DNA of 51,328 bases from Phycisphaerae bacterium (GTDB taxonomy: Bacteria; Planctomycetota; Phycisphaerae; Phycisphaerales; Phycisphaeraceae), in assembly GCA_030426385.1 (NCBI GenBank), contig JAUHYI010000030.1:1-51328 (forward strand), read 5' to 3'. The first letter of the stretch is position 1; each line of letters starts with the position of its first letter. Shown here one piece after another: positions 36,640-45,839 of this stretch. A program made the translations under genes and the position numbers. Below the pieces are notes generated by a model that made no database searches, was not told where the DNA came from, and worked only from the letters and a program-made list of their open reading frames with translations.

Positions 36640-37293
36640 TCAAACCTGTGTGATGATACAACTGGCTGGTCGACGATGCTGCAAAATCCGTCGGGCATTG
36701 GGTTCATCATTGCGAGCAATGTGGGCCAGCGCATCATCATGCGATCGTCCGCCACGCACATGTCGATCCAACAATCGCGAGCGTGCCACTTCCCACGACG
36801 TATCCAGCCACCACGTCTCATCCATCAATTCGTAAATTGGTAGCCAACATGGCTCATCCAACAACAGGTAGTTGCCTTCGGTAATCACGATCCGCACAGA
36901 AGCATGTACCCGAGCCGTCGTTGCCCAAACCGGTTCATGCACCGCACGATCATACGTGGGGAAAGCCATTGGGCTATCACCCTCAGCTTGCGTTTTGAGG
37001 CGTTGCAACAAATCCAAATAACCAGCCACGTCAAAAGTTTCGGGCGCCCCCTTGCGATCGCGCATGTGAATCGCATCCAACGTGGGATTGGTGAAATGAA
37101 AACCATCCATCGGAATCACCGCGCTGATGCCCTGCTCGATTTTTTCCAACGCATGATGCAGGCGATCCGCCAGCGTGGATTTACCCGAGCCTGGTAATCC
37201 TGCGATCCCCACGATGATCCGACGATCAGCACGTTCAATCAGGCGTTGCGTTTCATGAGCCAACCCCGGGGCCGTGTTCAGGTTTCGCGCCAT
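36640..37293 (-). CDS. P-loop nucleoside/pantothenate-kinase-like protein (YggC/FrcK type)
   Basis: The 217-residue product has Walker A GIAGLPGSGKST, the substrate-side VIPMDGFHFTN, RDRKGAPETFDV and VITEGNYLLLDEP. This set defines the small PRK-like kinases close to uridine kinase, phosphoribulokinase and the fructose/pantothenate kinase-like FrcK and YggC. The substrate is unknown. The frame extends to 37323, but the ATG at 37293 has AAGGA 7 nt upstream. It is divergent from the M20 peptidase gene, with 55 bp between the starts. Confidence 0.85.
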   Translation of the reverse strand: MARNLNTAPGLAHETQRLIERADRRIIVGIAGLPGSGKSTLADRLHHALEKIEQGISAVIPMDGFHFTNPTLDAIHMRDRKGAPETFDVAGYLDLLQRLKTQAEGDSPMAFPTYDRAVHEPVWATTARVHASVRIVITEGNYLLLDEPCWLPIYELMDETWWLDTSWEVARSRLLDRHVRGGRSHDDALAHIARNDEPNARRILQHRRPASCIITQV

Positions 37294-37348
37294 ATTCATG
37301 TCCTTATCCATGCCCATATGCATGCCCGCATGTTATCCTGTGTGTCTC

Positions 37349-38593
37349 ATGAAATCAGAAATGAATATTCCGAAAAATGTGATCGAACTGTTGCAAATGA
37401 TGGTGCAGACGCCGACGGTCAACACGGTGCGCAGTGGCGATCCGCTGGCCGAACAACCCTTGATCGACAAGCTGGATCACTGGGCCACCTCATGGCAATT
37501 GACCACACAACGCTTGCCCGTCACTGGCCGATCCGATCAGTTGTTGATCACTGTCCCCTGCGAAATTGAAACAACCAGTACGCAGGGAAAAACCAAGGGT
37601 AACGTGGGGTGTGTGGGGGGGGACGTGGGGGGGGGGTGGATTTTGTTTGATAGTCATGTGGACACGGTGACGGTCGATGGCATGACTATCGACCCGTTTG
37701 CGGCACAAATCACAGACGAATCATCCCCCCGCACACCACCGACATTGCATGGCCGAGGCGCGTGCGACACCAAAGGCACCGGCGCTGCGATGTTGTGGGC
37801 ATTGCGTCAATACGCACAACAGACCGAACGTGCCAACAATGTCGCGCTGTTATTTTCCATTGACGAAGAGTCCGGCATGCTCGGCATTCGTTCATTCACC
37901 ACCAACGACATGGGCCAACTACCTGGTGGAATCATCGCCGCGATTGTGGGCGAGCCTACGCTGTTACGGCCGATCATCGCGCACAATGGCGATGCACGTT
38001 TTCATGTGACGACACGTGGGGTGGCGGCCCATTCATCCGATCCCTCGCGTGGTCGATCAGCGATATCCATGATGATGCGCGTCATTGATGCACTCGAATC
38101 AGATTACATTCCCAAACTACAGGCATCGCATCCCATGACAGGCAAAGCCCAGGCCAGCGTCAACATGATTCGCGGTGGCGTGCTGGTCAACATCATTCCA
38201 GATTGCTGCGAAATTGATCTCGATCGTCGTCTTGTACCAGGCGAAAATCTGGCGGAGGTGGTCGATGGTTTAAAAACATTTTTAGCCAACTGCGGCACGG
38301 ACAATGACGTCGAGGTGTCATTTCAAGTCGGCCCATTACCACCGGAATCCAGCGCCTCATTTTTGCCGGTGGTGCAATCAGCATTGCAATCATGTGGCCT
38401 GGACGGCGAGCCGTTGGGTGTCCCATTCGCCACGCACGGCGCTGATCTGTCAGCCGCCGATGTGCCGACACTGGTACTCGGGCCGGGCGATATTGCAATG
38501 GCTCATACGAAAAACGAATGTATTGCCCTGGATCAACTCGAGCGTGGCGTCACGGCCTATCATGCCATCATGAATGGTGATTTTTCAGCCTGA
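37349..38593 (+). CDS. M20-family metallopeptidase / ArgE-DapE-like deacylase
   Basis: The 414-residue product is a di-zinc hydrolase: [37 protein letters not shown] (catalytic Glu pair), THGADLS and the last His in AMAHTKNE. It resembles the ArgE/DapE/YgeY branch, so it may cleave N-acyl amino acids. Exact substrate not clear. A G-rich tract (37603-37641) adds [13 protein letters not shown] just before the first metal ligand motif, an apparent in-frame insertion. The Met at 37349 is chosen because the domain starts about ten residues later; upstream frame is not conserved. Confidence 0.88.
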   Translation: MKSEMNIPKNVIELLQMMVQTPTVNTVRSGDPLAEQPLIDKLDHWATSWQLTTQRLPVTGRSDQLLITVPCEIETTSTQGKTKGNVGCVGGDVGGGWILFDSHVDTVTVDGMTIDPFAAQITDESSPRTPPTLHGRGACDTKGTGAAMLWALRQYAQQTERANNVALLFSIDEESGMLGIRSFTTNDMGQLPGGIIAAIVGEPTLLRPIIAHNGDARFHVTTRGVAAHSSDPSRGRSAISMMMRVIDALESDYIPKLQASHPMTGKAQASVNMIRGGVLVNIIPDCCEIDLDRRLVPGENLAEVVDGLKTFLANCGTDNDVEVSFQVGPLPPESSASFLPVVQSALQSCGLDGEPLGVPFATHGADLSAADVPTLVLGPGDIAMAHTKNECIALDQLERGVTAYHAIMNGDFSA

Positions 38594-38681
38594 ATTGCAA
38601 TTAGCCCCGCGCCGGAATTCATTCGAACAGCGACATCTGATATCCTGTGCGGTTCACCCCAATGGGCCAACGAGAACGATT

Positions 38682-40373
38682 ATGAGTCACAAACTGAACA
38701 AATTTTCCAGCCGTATCACTCAACCCAAAAGCCAGGGCGCGTCCCAGGCCATGCTGTACGCCACCGGGCTGACGCCTGATGACATGAGCAAGCCACAGGT
38801 TGGCATTGCCAGCGTCTGGTACGAAGGCAATTCGTGCAACATGCATTTGAATGATTTGGCGGTGGATGTAAAAACAGGCGTGACCGACGCAGGCATGGTC
38901 GGCATGCGATTCAACACCATCGGCGTGTCGGATGGAATTTCCATGGGCACCGATGGCATGTCATTTTCATTGCAGTCGCGCGACTTGATCGCTGACTCGA
39001 TTGAAACGGTGATGAGCGCACAATGGTACGACGGGCTGATCGCCCTACCCGGTTGCGATAAAAACATGCCGGGCTGCATGATGGCCATGGGCCGATTGAA
39101 TCGTCCGAGCATTATGGTTTACGGCGGCACGATCAAAGCAGGCTGCGCCACGATCAACGACAAAGAAGAAAAGCTGGATATCGTTTCCGCGTTCCAATCA
39201 TTCGGCCAATCACTGGCAGGCACGATCACCGAGGAACAACGCGAAACGATCGTGGCCAAAAGTTGCCCCGGTGCCGGTGCGTGTGGTGGAATGTACACCG
39301 CCAACACCATGTCAACCGCAGCCGAAGCGATGGGTTTAAGCTTGCCGTATTCCGCGTGTACCCCTGCAGAAGATCCACGCAAGCGTAGTGAATGCGAACG
39401 TGCGGGCCGAGCGATGTTGACATTGTTGGAACGCGATATCAAACCGCGCGACATCGTGACGCGCGCGTCACTGGAAAATGCGATGGTGGTGATCACGGCA
39501 TTGGGTGGATCGACCAACGCCGTGCTGCATTTGATTGCGATCGCGCGTGCGTTTGATCTGGAACTGACGATCGATGATTTTCTGGCTGTGAGCAAACGCA
39601 TTCCGTTGCTGGCTGATCTGAAACCCTCAGGCAAATATGTGATGGAAGATCTGCATGCGATCGGTGGCGTGCCCGCAGTGATGAAATATCTGTTGCAGGA
39701 AAAATTGATTGACGGTTCGTGTCTGACGGTAACAGGAAAAACGCTGGCGGAAAATCTCGCCGACGCCGATGATCTGGCACCTGATCAGGACATCATCGCA
39801 CCATTGGAAGCGCCGCTAAAACCACGCGGACACATTTCCATTTTGAAAGGCAATCTCGCACCCGGCGGCGCAGTGGGCAAAATCACCGGCAAGCAAGGTC
39901 TGCGTTTCACCGGACCTGCTCGTGTGTTCGATTGCGAAGAAGACATGATCGCCGGGTTGGAAGCGGGCAAAATCCAAAGCGGTGATGTGATCATCATCCG
40001 CTACGAAGGCCCAACCGGCGGCCCGGGCATGCCAGAAATGCTCACCCCCACCAGCGCCCTGGCCGGTGCAGGGTTTCTCGATGATGTAGCTCTGATCACC
40101 GACGGTCGCTTCTCCGGCGGTTCGCATGGTTTTATCATTGGTCACGTCGTGCCCGAAGCCCAGGAAGGCGGCCCGATCGCTCTGGTGCGTGATGGCGACG
40201 AAATCACCGTGGATGATGAAAGCCACGAAATCAGCGTGGCGGTGTCCGACGATGAGATGGCCCAACGTCTGGCTCAATGGAAAAAACCCGCGTACAAAGC
40301 CAACCGAGGCACGCTGTGGAAATACATCAAGCTGGTGACCACCGCATCCGACGGTTGCGTGACCGACGCGTGA
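38682..40373 (+). CDS. ilvD: Dihydroxy-acid dehydratase
   Basis: Iron-sulfur enzyme of valine, leucine and isoleucine synthesis. The 563-residue product is of normal length, with the three cluster Cys in [17 protein letters not shown] and [26 protein letters not shown] and [20 protein letters not shown] are present near the C-terminus. The ATG at 38682 begins the conserved sequence; the frame is open from 38574. Other ilv genes are not in the window. Confidence 0.97.
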   Translation: MSHKLNKFSSRITQPKSQGASQAMLYATGLTPDDMSKPQVGIASVWYEGNSCNMHLNDLAVDVKTGVTDAGMVGMRFNTIGVSDGISMGTDGMSFSLQSRDLIADSIETVMSAQWYDGLIALPGCDKNMPGCMMAMGRLNRPSIMVYGGTIKAGCATINDKEEKLDIVSAFQSFGQSLAGTITEEQRETIVAKSCPGAGACGGMYTANTMSTAAEAMGLSLPYSACTPAEDPRKRSECERAGRAMLTLLERDIKPRDIVTRASLENAMVVITALGGSTNAVLHLIAIARAFDLELTIDDFLAVSKRIPLLADLKPSGKYVMEDLHAIGGVPAVMKYLLQEKLIDGSCLTVTGKTLAENLADADDLAPDQDIIAPLEAPLKPRGHISILKGNLAPGGAVGKITGKQGLRFTGPARVFDCEEDMIAGLEAGKIQSGDVIIIRYEGPTGGPGMPEMLTPTSALAGAGFLDDVALITDGRFSGGSHGFIIGHVVPEAQEGGPIALVRDGDEITVDDESHEISVAVSDDEMAQRLAQWKKPAYKANRGTLWKYIKLVTTASDGCVTDA

Positions 40374-40899
40374 GCCCACAAAGGCGTCCAAGACAACATG
40401 ACAATATGACAACAGGCCAACAGGACACGAACGGGCACACAACCCGCTCTCACAAAACCTCACGCGACACCTCGCGCGACTTATGATCAATCCGCATGGT
40501 TGGCTGACCTGCGATCGCACGGCACGCTCGATTGGTAGATTCAAACATCGCGACGATCAGTTTGGACATCAGTATGCCGCGCAACACAAACGCGGTGGCA
40601 CCAACCGAGCGTTGGCTGAGCATAATAAACTGAGCATGGAAAAATAATTTGTTATTTTTGTGTTCGTTTCGATGCCATTTTGCCGATAGGGCCGACAGGT
40701 ACACCTGTGGAAAACTACGAGTAGCCCCCTTTTTTTTCAGGGCGATACCCGGCTACTGGCGCTGTGTACTTGATTTCGTAACCTCGCTAAATCCGCTAGA
40801 TACCCCCGCTTGACAGAACGCTATCAAAAGAGCAAACTACAAGCTCATCAAAAGCAATCAAACGTATTTGTTTTTTTCGCATTTTCCACATCCTCAGCC
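40374..40899 (+). other. Intergenic region between ilvD and the TetR gene
   Basis: About 525 bp with no convincing gene. It contains one short candidate frame (40483-40647), an 8-T run after CCCCC near 40725-40738 without a good stem, and a TTGACA at 40812 that could be the -35 of the TetR promoter, though no clear -10 follows. Confidence 0.4.
40483..40647 (+). CDS. Possible small ORF, 54 residues
   Basis: A 54-codon ATG-to-TAA frame, MINPHGWLTCDRTARSIG onward, with an Arg/His/Gln-rich second half. No ribosome binding site is visible and a minus-strand frame (40450-40704) covers the same DNA. I do not recognise it; it may be a remnant or chance frame. Confidence 0.2.
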   Translation: MINPHGWLTCDRTARSIGRFKHRDDQFGHQYAAQHKRGGTNRALAEHNKLSMEK

Positions 40900-40917
40900 G
40901 TTCACATGGAGGTGAAC
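40900..40917 (+). promoter_or_regulatory. Palindrome covering the ribosome binding site of the TetR gene
   Basis: GTTCAC-ATGGAG-GTGAAC is a perfect 6+6+6 inverted repeat ending one base before the TetR ATG. The Shine-Dalgarno GGAGGTG lies in its spacer and right arm. It could be the operator for autorepression, or a hairpin that hides the ribosome binding site. Confidence 0.5.
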
Positions 40918-40918
40918 T

Positions 40919-41728
40919 ATGACTGACATTATGCAAGGCACGGACTCGCCTTCGCCCGAGAAATCACCCACGCATTTGAGTCGTGAACAGATTCTCACGG
41001 TCACCGCAGGTTGTTTACACGAACTGGGCTACGAAGCCACCACCATTCGACAAATTGCAGGCCGACTGCAATGCGCGGTGGGTTCGATCTATCGTTATTT
41101 CACTGACAAACGTGAGCTGATGCTCGAAGTCGCCCAGCGTATGTTTGAGCCGGTGCTGATCATGCTCGACGCTGACGGATCGTTCGAAGACAGCGCCATG
41201 CTGTATCACGTCCAGGCCACGCAGGATCTCGAAGCCTATCGCCTGATGTTTTGGCTGACGTGCGTGGGCAACAATGCCTCCAACGATGGGCAAGCCATGC
41301 CCGCCGACACCTACGAGGGCGTTACGCCACCCCCGCTGCCGCGTGACATTTACACCATCATCGATCGCTGGGCAGACCGCATCGGCAGTCCAGATGCCGC
41401 CTTGCGAGCCTGGGCAGTCATGCACGGAGCCATCAATGCTGGACTCGGCGCAGCCACCACATTGGCAGCCATGCAAGCCGCAGCCAAACTCGACGGCCTC
41501 AAAACCATTCCGCATTCCCCCGCGGTTGTCGCAGCATCAGCCCATGCCGCCAACCAATCTTTAGACCAAGGGCATGGCCAGTCAGCTAGCCATATTTCTG
41601 GTTCAAACAACAACGGCAATAATGGCAACAATGGCAGTGACAGCAGCAACAATGCCATAGGCATCACCGCTGCGGGCGGCGGCACGGATATCGCCGCAGC
41701 CAGTCCTGATGATGTCACGCTGTTGTGA
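40919..41728 (+). CDS. TetR/AcrR-family transcriptional regulator with Asn/Gly-rich tail
   Basis: The 269-residue product has a TetR helix-turn-helix: REQILTVTAGCLHELGYEAT, then TIRQIAGRLQCAVGSIYRYF and TDKRELMLEVAQR (about 22-75). The C-terminal ligand domain to about residue 200 is divergent. The last ~65 residues are low-complexity (SGSNNNGNNGNNGSDSSNNA) and not part of the fold. A strong GGAGGTG ribosome binding site lies inside a palindrome. Its last 20 bp overlap the ispE frame, so the two may be co-translated. The effector and regulon are unknown. Confidence 0.9.
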   Translation: MTDIMQGTDSPSPEKSPTHLSREQILTVTAGCLHELGYEATTIRQIAGRLQCAVGSIYRYFTDKRELMLEVAQRMFEPVLIMLDADGSFEDSAMLYHVQATQDLEAYRLMFWLTCVGNNASNDGQAMPADTYEGVTPPPLPRDIYTIIDRWADRIGSPDAALRAWAVMHGAINAGLGAATTLAAMQAAAKLDGLKTIPHSPAVVAASAHAANQSLDQGHGQSASHISGSNNNGNNGNNGSDSSNNAIGITAAGGGTDIAAASPDDVTLL

Positions 41729-42716
41729 TTCTTCCCATTCGATTTCTTCAAATCTAAATTTTTCGGTTCAACGCGTGGCGAATCAGCTACAACTAAGCTG
41801 TCCGGCCAAAATTAATCTGGCGCTGTCAGTCGGTTCGCTCACCACCACACCCGATGGTCAGGCGATGCATCCGATTGCCAGTTGGATGATCGGCGTCAAT
41901 TTATCCGACCATCTGCAATTGACGCGCCTCACCGATAATCACGCCAATCAATCCAGCCAGTTCACCATCGCGTTCGATGACGAACTGGATCGGCAAGTCG
42001 ATTGGCCCTTGGAACGTGATCTGGCCTTTCGCGCTCACGCATTGCTTGAATCCCACGTCAATCGAAAACTAGCTGTGAACGCCATCATCACCAAGCGCAT
42101 TCCACCTGGTGGCGGCTTGGGCGGCGGGTCGTCCGATGCGGCGGGCATGTTTTTCGGTTTGAACCAGCTCTTCGAATTAAATTTATCACGCGACACACTC
42201 GATCAATTGGCCACGTCATTGGGCAGTGACATTCCTTTTCTGATCCACGTGTTGGCGGGACAAACCTCAGCCATTGCCACAGGCCTGGGTTCCACTTTAC
42301 AACCGGCACCACGCCACGACTTGATCCCCATCGTCCTGGCTTTCCCCCCGTTCGGCTGCTCCACCGGCCCGGTCTATCAGGCATTTGATCAACTACAAAC
42401 CGAACGCTCTGAATCTTCCTCACCCACAGGCGTCGATCTGCCTCGCGTGCAACAACAAGTCACAGCCGAACCCTTGCCACCCGATGCACCATTCAACGAT
42501 CTGGAATTACCCGCCTGTCGTGTCGAACCCCGGCTCGGCGAATTACTCAAACAATTACGTGATGCTGGACTCGCCATGCACGTCACCGGCTCGGGATCAA
42601 CGCTGTTCCTGATTGCTCCCAGCGCGATCACCGCCAATGTGTTGGCCCGAAAAATTACCGCCATCGCAGGCATCCCCGCCATCGCCACGCGAACCCTCGC
42701 CCAACGCGGTGATTAA
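41709..42716 (+). CDS. ispE: 4-diphosphocytidyl-2-C-methyl-D-erythritol kinase
   Basis: GHMP kinase of the MEP isoprenoid pathway, which feeds uppS in this window. The 335-residue product has LSCPAKINLAL, the ATP-binding IPPGGGLGGGSSDAA, and SLGSDIPFLIHVLAGQ. The C-terminal MHVTGSGSTLFLI stands for the usual GSG.T motif. It is longer than most (about 290) because of an insertion near TERSESSSPTGVDLPRVQQQ. The annotated ATG lies within the TetR gene (20 bp overlap); a GTG at 41775, close to the conserved start, is an alternative. Confidence 0.93.
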   Translation: MMSRCCDSSHSISSNLNFSVQRVANQLQLSCPAKINLALSVGSLTTTPDGQAMHPIASWMIGVNLSDHLQLTRLTDNHANQSSQFTIAFDDELDRQVDWPLERDLAFRAHALLESHVNRKLAVNAIITKRIPPGGGLGGGSSDAAGMFFGLNQLFELNLSRDTLDQLATSLGSDIPFLIHVLAGQTSAIATGLGSTLQPAPRHDLIPIVLAFPPFGCSTGPVYQAFDQLQTERSESSSPTGVDLPRVQQQVTAEPLPPDAPFNDLELPACRVEPRLGELLKQLRDAGLAMHVTGSGSTLFLIAPSAITANVLARKITAIAGIPAIATRTLAQRGD

Positions 42717-42733
42717 CAACGCCTGGTTTTTAC

Positions 42734-42833
42734 CGCGTTTTGCAAAATGTCAAGCCTCATGATATTCACGCTGGACTGGCCACTTAAGTGACCCGTCCGG
42801 ATTGCCATGCGGTCACGAATCATGCAAAACGCG
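42734..42833. repeat. Large inverted repeat between convergent genes
   Basis: CGCGTTTTGCA (42734-42744) and TGCAAAACGCG (42823-42833) are perfect 11 bp arms. Between them is a second symmetric element with the palindrome CACTTAAGTG flanked by GGAC..GG and CC..GTCC. It sits exactly between the ends of ispE (plus) and the ligase-like gene (minus), so it may act as a two-way terminator or a barrier to antisense transcription, although there is no T-run. Confidence 0.55.
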
Positions 42834-45332
42834 CTACGGCTGTACCGCTTCCAACGCCGCGATTCGCGCTTCGATGGCTGCGCGTTCTGTATCACGCAGT
42901 TGATCCAACACATCCAGATACAACGCATCGCTGACCGCCAGCGTTCGCTGATACATGACCATCGCGTCTCGGGTTTCCCCTGTTTTTTCCAATAATTGTG
43001 CGAGCTGTTGCAACGCATCCAAATTCCCCGGCGCCCGCGCGATCACCTCACGCCAATCAGCAACCGCCTGCTCACGACGCGACGACATTCCCAACCGCTC
43101 TGCCGCAAAGTCATGCAACCGCGCCCGTAAAATCAACAGCGACAGATCATCCAGACCCGCGGCATTGGCCTGCCCCAATGTGGCAACCGCTTCGTGATAT
43201 GCCTGTTGGCCCTGACGCATCCGATCCATTTTCGCCAGTTGATCAGCCATCTCGATTTGTAATCCCACCAATCGCCGATACGGCTGCGGGTCCATCGGCC
43301 ACGCTTCGATTGCTTGCGACAAACGTTGCATCGCCGTTGGAAATTGCCCGCGTTGCAAATGCCTCGCGGCCTCACGCAATAGCTGTTGCTGATTCACAAT
43401 AGGCATCGCAACCCACACCATCCAGAAAATCGCGACAACAACCAGTCCCACTACGGACAACCATCGCCCCCCCACTTTCCCCCCCACTTTCCCCCCCACT
43501 ATCCCCCCCACTTCTCCCCCCACTTTCCCCCCCACTATCCCCCCCACTTCTCCCCCCATTTTTCCCCCCACCTTTCCCCCCTCACTATCCCTCACCCCAC
43601 CCGTCATGCCGCCCGTCACCGCCAGCAACACCCATGCGTACGCCACCGCGCCATCATGAAACCAGGTCATCTCGATCTGGCCGTGTATCAACAACATCAC
43701 TCCGGCCGCGAGCGCTCCTAAACGTATCCCGTCATCCCACAAATACCGTGTGCCGTTTTCATTCAACCGGGCCAACCACGCGATCAATGCCAGTACCCCC
43801 ATCCCCCCAAAAACAAACACCAAAAATGCATCCGCTGCCAACAGCCCCGGCCATTCCACCCATAAACATAACAGCCACACCAACCCCACCAACACGCCCG
43901 GCCAACGCAAATCATCACGCGCGATCGGCTGCGCGGCAGGCATAGGCTTGGCACCATTCGCATGATCAGTCAGCTCTGCCTCATGCGATGGACGCAACCC
44001 ACACGCTCGCCATATCCACCAGCCCAACAACACCATCCACGCCGACCCGCCGATACCCAACATTGCCTGCCAGTCGATCGCCATGTTGTGCGACGAACTG
44101 ACTTGCTCCGGATTGATCAGCGGTTTGGCCGCGGTGTAGGCATCCTTAAAACGGCCCGGCCCAACGCCTAACCACGGATGCGATTCGATCATCGCCCACG
44201 CCCCTTGCCAGTAGTGTGCTCGAAACAACACCGACAATAATCGATCACTTTCAGCACTCGCGGGCGGTGGCATCATCCCACGCCCAACCACCAACGCAAT
44301 CGGCAGCAGCACGCATAGACCAACGCAAACCCTCAACGCCACAGTCCGCCACCCATTTCCATCACTAGCGTTACCTGCGTTTTTCCCCTGGCTCCACATC
44401 GCGGTCACCAACACCACGCACCCCAGCACAAACGCCACCACCGCGCCGCGTGAATGCGTCAATCCCAAAACGACTATCCCCGCCAACACCAACAGCCCCA
44501 ACACGATCGTGCCGCGACGTTGGTCGATGCGATCGATGACTCCTGTGTTACGTGCTCGCCACATCGCCACGCCGAGTCCCGCGGCGAATAATGTCAGCGC
44601 TGCCACGATTGAGCCGAACACATTCGACAATCCGAAACTTCCCACCACATCATTAAACTCCAATCGCCGTTGGTATTCCTGATGTGCGGTTGATCCCGCA
44701 ACCCATCCGCGCGAGGCCAGGATTTCTGCCTGGTTTTCCTGATAATGGGTGATCGTCATCGGATGCTCGACCCACACGAAATACAACGCATTGAGCAACC
44801 ATGGCAATAGCATGGCAATCAGGCTTGCCACGATCAGTCGCCGACATCGCGTGTTCTGCACCAGATGAAAAACCGCCAATCCCAAACACCCCGCCGCCAA
44901 CCATTGCCCACCGCGCCACATGTCACCATAGTGACCGGTCGCGCGCCACAACACACTGATCGCACCGACCGCAAATAGACCTAACGTTCCCCATGCCAGC
45001 TTTCGCCCGCATTGCACATGCCACGCCAACACGCCTGCCGACAATGCGATGGACATTGCCACCAGCCAGACGATCACCGCAGGCCCCAATGTCATCGCCC
45101 CTGCCCCCCACAGTCCCCCCCACATGCTCCCCACCGCGCCCCCGCCATCGCCACCCATGCTCCGGGGATCGACATCCCAATACACATCCGGCGCCATGGA
45201 TAACAATCCCTGCACCATCACCAATGTCATCACCAGCACCGTCAACAACATCCCCACCCGATCGCCGACTGACTCTCCCACGGCTGTTTGACGATCAACT
45301 GGCTGACGATGTTGGGCCGTACTCTGTTTCAT
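42834..45332 (-). CDS. O-antigen ligase/polymerase-like membrane protein with TPR tail
   Basis: The 832-residue product has about twelve or more membrane segments over residues 25-600 and a soluble tail of TPR-like helices (from about 640: LREAARHLQRGQFPTAMQRL and NLDALQQLAQLLEKTG). The periplasmic loop motif HPWLGVGPGRFKDAY fits the Wzy_C (O-antigen ligase) superfamily. In planctomycetes such proteins are common and of unproven specificity. A 12 bp tandem repeat inserts about 40 residues of GGKV/GGEV/GGIV before the last membrane segment. It lies 14 kb from the glycan cluster on the other strand; whether it serves that cluster is unknown. Confidence 0.85.
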   Translation of the reverse strand: MKQSTAQHRQPVDRQTAVGESVGDRVGMLLTVLVMTLVMVQGLLSMAPDVYWDVDPRSMGGDGGGAVGSMWGGLWGAGAMTLGPAVIVWLVAMSIALSAGVLAWHVQCGRKLAWGTLGLFAVGAISVLWRATGHYGDMWRGGQWLAAGCLGLAVFHLVQNTRCRRLIVASLIAMLLPWLLNALYFVWVEHPMTITHYQENQAEILASRGWVAGSTAHQEYQRRLEFNDVVGSFGLSNVFGSIVAALTLFAAGLGVAMWRARNTGVIDRIDQRRGTIVLGLLVLAGIVVLGLTHSRGAVVAFVLGCVVLVTAMWSQGKNAGNASDGNGWRTVALRVCVGLCVLLPIALVVGRGMMPPPASAESDRLLSVLFRAHYWQGAWAMIESHPWLGVGPGRFKDAYTAAKPLINPEQVSSSHNMAIDWQAMLGIGGSAWMVLLGWWIWRACGLRPSHEAELTDHANGAKPMPAAQPIARDDLRWPGVLVGLVWLLCLWVEWPGLLAADAFLVFVFGGMGVLALIAWLARLNENGTRYLWDDGIRLGALAAGVMLLIHGQIEMTWFHDGAVAYAWVLLAVTGGMTGGVRDSEGGKVGGKMGGEVGGIVGGKVGGEVGGIVGGKVGGKVGGRWLSVVGLVVVAIFWMVWVAMPIVNQQQLLREAARHLQRGQFPTAMQRLSQAIEAWPMDPQPYRRLVGLQIEMADQLAKMDRMRQGQQAYHEAVATLGQANAAGLDDLSLLILRARLHDFAAERLGMSSRREQAVADWREVIARAPGNLDALQQLAQLLEKTGETRDAMVMYQRTLAVSDALYLDVLDQLRDTERAAIEARIAALEAVQP
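43467..43598. repeat. 12 bp C-rich tandem repeat inside the ligase-like gene
   Basis: About ten units of the form CCCCCCCACTTT, CCCCCCCACTAT or CCCCCCACTTCT stand head to tail. A higher-order 36 bp block (three units) is duplicated. The minus strand reads it as Gly-Gly-(Lys/Glu/Ile)-(Val/Met). Each unit keeps the frame (12 bp = 4 codons). G-rich on the coding strand, so G-quadruplex formation and slippage are both likely. Confidence 0.9.
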
Positions 45333-45363
45333 AAATCATGCCAATCCGATTTAGAACTCATGC

Positions 45364-45475
45364 GTTAACCGTCGCTATCAGGTGGCGTGATGGCAAATGT
45401 TTGTACCAGTGTTCGCGCCGTCTGAAGGCGGCGGCTAACGAAAAGTCGCGCACGAGAATTTAATGGAATACGTAT
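45364..45475 (+). repeat. Dispersed ~112 bp repeat with inverted ends, copy B
   Basis: Opens GTTAACCGTCGC, reaches GCGGCGGCTAAC after about 65 bp and ends with GAGAATTTAATGGAATACG. The order and spacing equal the reverse complement of copy A (29342-29455). It lies 30 bp upstream of the ligase-like gene start, between that gene and the nrdJ terminator. Confidence 0.75.
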
Positions 45476-45532
45476 CACACACAGTCTATCGCCCTCCCAC
45501 TTTCTCCTCACCTTTTGCATCGGCTTACCCCT

Positions 45533-45570
45533 AAAAAAAATTCCCCCGCAGGTGGTGGGTCCTGCGAGGG
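45533..45570 (-). terminator. Intrinsic terminator downstream of nrdJ
   Basis: On the minus strand CCCTCGCAGG pairs with CCTGCGGGGG (10 bp, one G-U pair; 8 nt loop) and is followed by AATTTTTTTT. It ends the minus-strand transcript coming from nrdJ or from the structured region just upstream. Confidence 0.85.
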
Positions 45571-45590
45571 AAGGAGGGGAGAAAAGAAAC

Positions 45591-45691
45591 GTTTGATCAA
45601 CGGACCGGGCGTCATCCTTAACGCTCCAGATCCGTTGATCCAAACCCCGTCGCGGTGTGTCCACCGCGACGGAGGGCCTGAACCGGGGTTT
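45591..45691 (-). ncRNA. Candidate structured RNA between nrdJ and its terminator
   Basis: Two strong hairpins stand in series. One is GTTTgGATCAACGGA paired with TCCGTTGATCAAAC (14 bp, with an inner GCGT/ACGC pair). The other is CCGTCGCGGTG paired with CACCGCGACGG (11 bp, 4 nt loop). The AAACCCC/GGGGTTT arms allow a competing fold with the first stem. Together with the terminator this is a compact folded RNA, either the nrdJ 3' UTR or a separate small RNA. No known class recognised. Confidence 0.4.
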
Positions 45692-45839
45692 TATTCGGAT
45701 GGAATCATTGGCTTAACCGTGCCTCCAGCCGTCTTACATAATGGCCAGCGTGTGTCACGCGTGATTCGCCGTGGCGAAGTCACTTCGGACATCGCCGGGC
45801 CAATCCAAGACCTGCCCGCCATCCCTGAACCGGGTCGCA

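Noticed and set aside
39816..40544. 242-codon frame opposite the end of ilvD
   Set aside because: Shadow of ilvD; the product lacks any recognisable motif.
40450..40704. 84-codon minus-strand frame between ilvD and the TetR gene
   Set aside because: No ribosome binding site, no recognised family, and its composition does not stand out from chance.
43467..43598. Short regular repeats that might be a CRISPR array
   Set aside because: Units are 12 bp, have no unique spacers and lie in frame within a membrane-protein gene.
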